A stretch of DNA of 23,624 bases, taken from the NCBI GenBank assembly GCA_002341165.1, contig DDNL01000064.1, positions 1 through 23,624 of the forward strand, read 5' to 3'. Both the position numbers and the translations under genes were made by a program. This document shows, piece by piece, positions 21,025 through 23,624 of this stretch (position 1 is the first letter of the stretch; each line of letters begins with the position of its first letter). The notes below the pieces were generated by a model. The model searched no databases, was not told the DNA's origin, and was given only the letters and a program-made list of their open reading frames with translations. Source of the DNA: Shewanellaceae bacterium UBA2521. GTDB taxonomy: Bacteria; Pseudomonadota; Gammaproteobacteria; Enterobacterales; Shewanellaceae.

Positions 21025-22350
21025 GTGAAGATCACTAAATTATCTCATCTTTCTGGGTTCTCTATTCAAAGTCATCAGTTAACTTGGTTGATTGAGCCTA
21101 AAGCACTACGAGCAGAGTTATTAAAAAAAATAACCAATGCGACGCATAGAATCTATCTCACGGCTCTTTATTTAGAGGATGATGAAGCTGGACGAGAAGT
21201 GTTCTTAGCTTTAATTCAAGCTAAAAAAAGATGCCCTGAACTCGATATTAAAATCTTTGTTGATTTCCATAGAGCTCAGAGAGGACGTATTGGAGAAGAA
21301 GCAAGCCAGGGCAATGCCGCTATGTACCGTAACATGCTCGAACAACATCATGTTGATATCAAGGTATACGGCGTTCCTGTAAAAACAAAAGAAGTCTTTG
21401 GTGTACTACATCTGAAAGGATTTATCGTTGATGATAGCATCCTTTATACAGGTGCGAGCATTAACAATGCCTATTTCCATCAGCAAGATACATATCGTAT
21501 TGATCGTTATCATGTCATAGAACATGCCCCGCTTGCACATTCTATGGCCAAGTATATCAACGATGTACTCCTTGCAGACTCACACTACCAGTCGCTACTC
21601 ACGACCGATAAACCCACTAAAAAAGACATGAATAAGTTTATTCGCTGCTACAAACGGCGTCTAACTAAAAAGCATTATGAACACGGAGATACCTTCTCTG
21701 GCAACCGTATCACACCTCTAGTAGGATTGGGCACACAGGCTAACCAACTCAATAAGGCCATCGTTCAGCTGTTGCGAGAGTGCCAAAAGCAGGCTTTTAT
21801 TTGTACTCCTTACTTCAACTTACCTGCAAATATTCGTCGTATATTAGGTGCTAAACTCAGAGCGGGCTGTCGTGTTGAGATTGTAGTAGGCGACAAAACA
21901 TCGAATGATTTTTATATCTCGCCTGATGAGAAGTTTAGTCTTATCGGCATTGTTCCTTATCTCTATGAGCAATCTCTACGTCGCTTTGTCAAATCTTTTC
22001 AATGGGCTATTGAGCAAGATCTACTCCACATACATTTATGGAAGCATCAAGACAACAGCTATCATGTGAAAGGCCTTTCTATCGATGATACATACCATTT
22101 ACTTACAGGCAATAATCTTAATCCTAGAGCTTGGTCGTTAGATCTCGAAAATGCTCTGCTTCTACAAGATCATGACAAGGCTTGGACCGAGCAATTTGCG
22201 CAGGAAAAAACACACATACTTGAGCACACAACGCGGATTATGCATTACAGTGAACTAGAAGAAAGAGAGCAGTATCCTTTAAACGTGGCAAAGCTATTGA
22301 AAAGACTCAATCGCTTCCGACTTGAAAAGTTAATTCAACGTATTCTTTAA
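21025..22350 (+). CDS. pssA: CDP-diacylglycerol--serine O-phosphatidyltransferase PssA (HKD type)
   Basis: Makes phosphatidylserine from CDP-diacylglycerol and serine, the first step to phosphatidylethanolamine; this class is membrane-associated without membrane helices. The 441-residue chain has two phospholipase-D-type HxKxxxxD motifs: His129-Lys131-Asp136 (VLHLKGFIVDD) and His347-Lys349-Asp354 (YHVKGLSIDD). VDFHRAQRGRIG (about 79-90) and the GASINNAYFHQ and NNLNPRAW segments that follow the motifs are conserved with E. coli PssA. The start is a GTG at 21025 with AGAGG (21014-21018) 6 bases upstream; no ATG fits better. It is convergent with tusE through a shared terminator. Confidence 0.96.
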   Translation: MKITKLSHLSGFSIQSHQLTWLIEPKALRAELLKKITNATHRIYLTALYLEDDEAGREVFLALIQAKKRCPELDIKIFVDFHRAQRGRIGEEASQGNAAMYRNMLEQHHVDIKVYGVPVKTKEVFGVLHLKGFIVDDSILYTGASINNAYFHQQDTYRIDRYHVIEHAPLAHSMAKYINDVLLADSHYQSLLTTDKPTKKDMNKFIRCYKRRLTKKHYEHGDTFSGNRITPLVGLGTQANQLNKAIVQLLRECQKQAFICTPYFNLPANIRRILGAKLRAGCRVEIVVGDKTSNDFYISPDEKFSLIGIVPYLYEQSLRRFVKSFQWAIEQDLLHIHLWKHQDNSYHVKGLSIDDTYHLLTGNNLNPRAWSLDLENALLLQDHDKAWTEQFAQEKTHILEHTTRIMHYSELEEREQYPLNVAKLLKRLNRFRLEKLIQRIL

Positions 22351-22385
22351 TCTTTCGCAAGAGATAGGTTCTCCCTACTTCTTAT

Positions 22386-22412
22386 AAAAAAAGCGCTATA
22401 ACGCGCTTTTTT
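22386..22412. terminator. Bidirectional terminator between pssA and tusE
   Basis: A perfect 10-bp stem (22387-22396 with 22403-22412) with GCGC at its base of the loop, a 6-nt loop and A/T tracts on both sides. The tusE stop codon overlaps it. Confidence 0.88.
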
Positions 22413-22740
22413 ATATACACTTTGCAGGTTTAGGCAAACCCGCTATTTTTGTCGCTTGCTTTGCCGGCCCTTTAGGAAACAACTCATACAAGTAACGTGA
22501 GTTGCCTTTATCTGCTCCAAGGCTCTGCCCTACAGCTTTGACCAATATACGCATAGCTGGGCTGGTTTTGTAGTCTAAGTAAAACTGCCTTACAAAGCGA
22601 ATCACTTCCCAGTGCGCATCTGTGAGGTGAATCTGCTCTTGCTGACTTAAAATAACCGCTAACTCTTCTGACCAATCAGTCACATCGAGTAAGTATCCCT
22701 CTTGATCTGTAGCAATGTTTTGCCCGTTGAACTCAATCAT
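22411..22740 (-). CDS. tusE: Sulfurtransferase TusE (DsrC family)
   Basis: The last acceptor in the Tus relay, which passes sulfur from TusD to MnmA for 2-thiouridine at tRNA position 34. At 109 residues it matches E. coli TusE closely: HWEVIRFVRQFYLDYKTSP in the middle, GNSRYLYELFPKGPAKQATK near the end, and the essential penultimate Cys108 (KPAKCI). Only the single C-terminal cysteine of TusE is present at that end, without the second one used by DsrC of sulfur oxidisers, so tRNA thiolation is the likely role. It starts 3 bases after the tusB stop, and its GGAG site lies within the end of tusB. Confidence 0.95.
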   Translation of the reverse strand: MIEFNGQNIATDQEGYLLDVTDWSEELAVILSQQEQIHLTDAHWEVIRFVRQFYLDYKTSPAMRILVKAVGQSLGADKGNSRYLYELFPKGPAKQATKIAGLPKPAKCI

Positions 22741-22743
22741 GTA

Positions 22744-23016
22744 TTAACTCCAACGTATAACTTGTTGGTGATCAAGCGTCATCTTCACAAAATCAGTATA
22801 ACTAATTGCTTGTACATCACTTGGTACATGTGAAGTTAAAGCTCTTGCCTCAAGATCATCACTCAAAACATAAACAGACATACCAGAGCGAACAGGCGTC
22901 GAACATATCAAGGTCACAGCATCACCTAAACAAAGTAGACTATCTTGATCTTGCATCAGATGCATACATTGCTCTAATGCTTGTAAACGGGGCTGATTTA
23001 AAATATACAGAATCAT
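22744..23016 (-). CDS. tusB: Sulfurtransferase complex subunit TusB
   Basis: A 90-residue DsrH-family subunit of the TusBCD hexamer. Family positions are seen in QDSLLCLGDAVTLI, VYVLSDDLEARALT and ISYTDFVKMTLDHQQVIRWS; the C-terminal Trp is typical. Its ATG overlaps the tusC stop by one base (TAATG), a sign of translational coupling. Confidence 0.93.
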   Translation of the reverse strand: MILYILNQPRLQALEQCMHLMQDQDSLLCLGDAVTLICSTPVRSGMSVYVLSDDLEARALTSHVPSDVQAISYTDFVKMTLDHQQVIRWS

Positions 23017-23375
23017 TAAAACACCATAACGTGATCAGCTTGTTTAAAAAGCTGGTGTAATGCAGTGGATTCAATAAGCTGTGTAGGTGTCACAAATAAA
23101 TCCTCTTGTTTGAGCTGCCTTGCTTTCAGTGCTTGCGCGCACACATAAACTTGCTCAATATCGTAAAGAGACAAAGCTTTCAAACGTGCTAAGTAATCTT
23201 TACATCCGACTTTCTCCGGCTGCTGCCCTCTTAATAATTGATATACGCCATCTTGCATAAATACCAGCTGCACTTCTTGCTCGAAACTTGCGCAAAGCAA
23301 AGCCATATCTTGACCTTCTCGGCCATCTAAGTTGGCAAAACTCGCTTGTGTAAAAACGAAAATCAGTCTTTTCAT
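23016..23375 (-). CDS. tusC: Sulfurtransferase complex subunit TusC
   Basis: A 119-residue DsrF-family subunit of the TusBCD complex, which relays sulfur from TusA to TusE. Matches to E. coli TusC are FVFTQASFANLDGREGQDMAL at the start, FMQDGVYQLLRGQQPE in the middle and LSLYDIEQVYVCAQAL towards the end. It overlaps tusD and tusB by one base each (TAATG at both junctions), so tusDCB are translationally coupled. Confidence 0.95.
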   Translation of the reverse strand: MKRLIFVFTQASFANLDGREGQDMALLCASFEQEVQLVFMQDGVYQLLRGQQPEKVGCKDYLARLKALSLYDIEQVYVCAQALKARQLKQEDLFVTPTQLIESTALHQLFKQADHVMVF

Positions 23376-23624
23376 TAGAATTGAATTACCTTATCTGCAC
23401 CTTCTACAGCTTGAACCCATTCGCCTAAACCTGCCAGAGTAAAACCTGGAGCAAGATTATTCATAGCAGATGACTGCGTATCATCTTCTACAACGCCTCG
23501 ACGTGCTCCAGCTCCAACGCAACAGACAAGAGGTATATTCTGTGCTTCACTCAATGTACGCCACGCATCGACCACATTAAATTCATCTGATGGTACATTG
23601 AAACAAGCATTCGCATGTTGCACA
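23375..23624 (-). CDS. tusD: Sulfurtransferase complex subunit TusD (3' part; start outside the window)
   Basis: The C-terminal 82 or so residues of the catalytic DsrE-family subunit; the N-terminal third lies beyond the window edge. VPSDEFNVVDAWRTL, ARRGVVEDD, LAPGFTLAGLGEWV and the final VIQF align with E. coli TusD. The sulfur-carrying cysteine should be one of the two adjacent cysteines in PLVCCVGAG. A GTG at the edge is in frame but is internal by alignment, so this is a partial gene. It is first of the visible tusDCBE operon. Confidence 0.92.
   Translation of the reverse strand, partial: VQHANACFNVPSDEFNVVDAWRTLSEAQNIPLVCCVGAGARRGVVEDDTQSSAMNNLAPGFTLAGLGEWVQAVEGADKVIQF

Noticed and set aside
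22411..22740. TusE considered as DsrC of a sulfur-oxidation pathway
   Set aside because: It has only the penultimate cysteine at the C-terminus, and the operon has no dsrAB-type genes; the tRNA-thiolation set tusDCBE is a full explanation.

Overview
The window is AT-rich chromosomal DNA from a gammaproteobacterium. The evidence is a set of lineage-marking genes: seqA, rmf, HKD-type pssA, tusDCBE, yfbR next to alaA, and fldA close to ybfF and seqA. seqA implies a Dam-methylating lineage (enteric, Vibrio, Alteromonas or relatives). I cannot place the genus. Gene density is high, genes are on both strands, and convergent pairs usually share a bidirectional hairpin terminator. I see no insertion sequence, phage, plasmid, CRISPR or defence gene. 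This looks like core genome with a few lineage-specific genes.

Layout. 1-2340: the tail of an unidentified low-complexity protein with a strong terminator, then a 2-oxoglutarate/Fe(II) oxygenase of the isopenicillin N synthase type and the GTPase YlqF. 2340-3370 (minus): an alpha/beta-hydrolase carboxylesterase followed by a 93-residue unknown. 3505-6403: an EVE-domain protein; on the minus strand flavodoxin fldA, a small two-helix membrane protein and the esterase ybfF; then seqA, divergent from ybfF. 6593-8198: rmf (ribosome modulation factor, a small gene that length cut-offs easily miss) and a MepM-like M23 murein hydrolase. 8195-11339 (minus): a 91-residue unknown, yfbR, alaA, a START-domain protein and a probable new 51-residue membrane protein. 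11600-15459 (plus): an HU-like DNA-binding protein, a BCCT transporter and a large lipoprotein made of about seven DUF5666-like repeats. 15531-18785 (minus): an LtaS-like sulfatase-fold membrane enzyme and a PunC/YdhC-like MFS transporter. 18997-20053 (plus): a YccA/BI-1 membrane protein and ferredoxin YfhL. 20128-20254 (minus): tRNA-Tyr with a clear promoter. 20340-22350 (plus): a 160-residue conserved-looking protein and pssA. 22411 to the end (minus): tusE, tusB, tusC and the 3' part of tusD.

Most genes are housekeeping: chromosome organisation (seqA, HU), ribosome maturation and hibernation (ylqF, rmf), envelope building (pssA, M23 hydrolase, LtaS-like enzyme, lipoprotein), electron transfer (fldA, yfhL), tRNA 2-thiolation (tusBCDE), and nucleotide or amino-acid metabolism (yfbR, alaA, punC).

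I found no convincing new multi-gene system. The best leads are small or regulatory: the 51-residue membrane ORF separated from the START gene by an 11-nt poly-U spacer, a hairpin enclosing the only ribosome-binding-like sequence of the DUF5666 lipoprotein gene, and paired inverted repeats between punC and yccA. No stretch over 300 bases lacks a gene once the small genes are counted.
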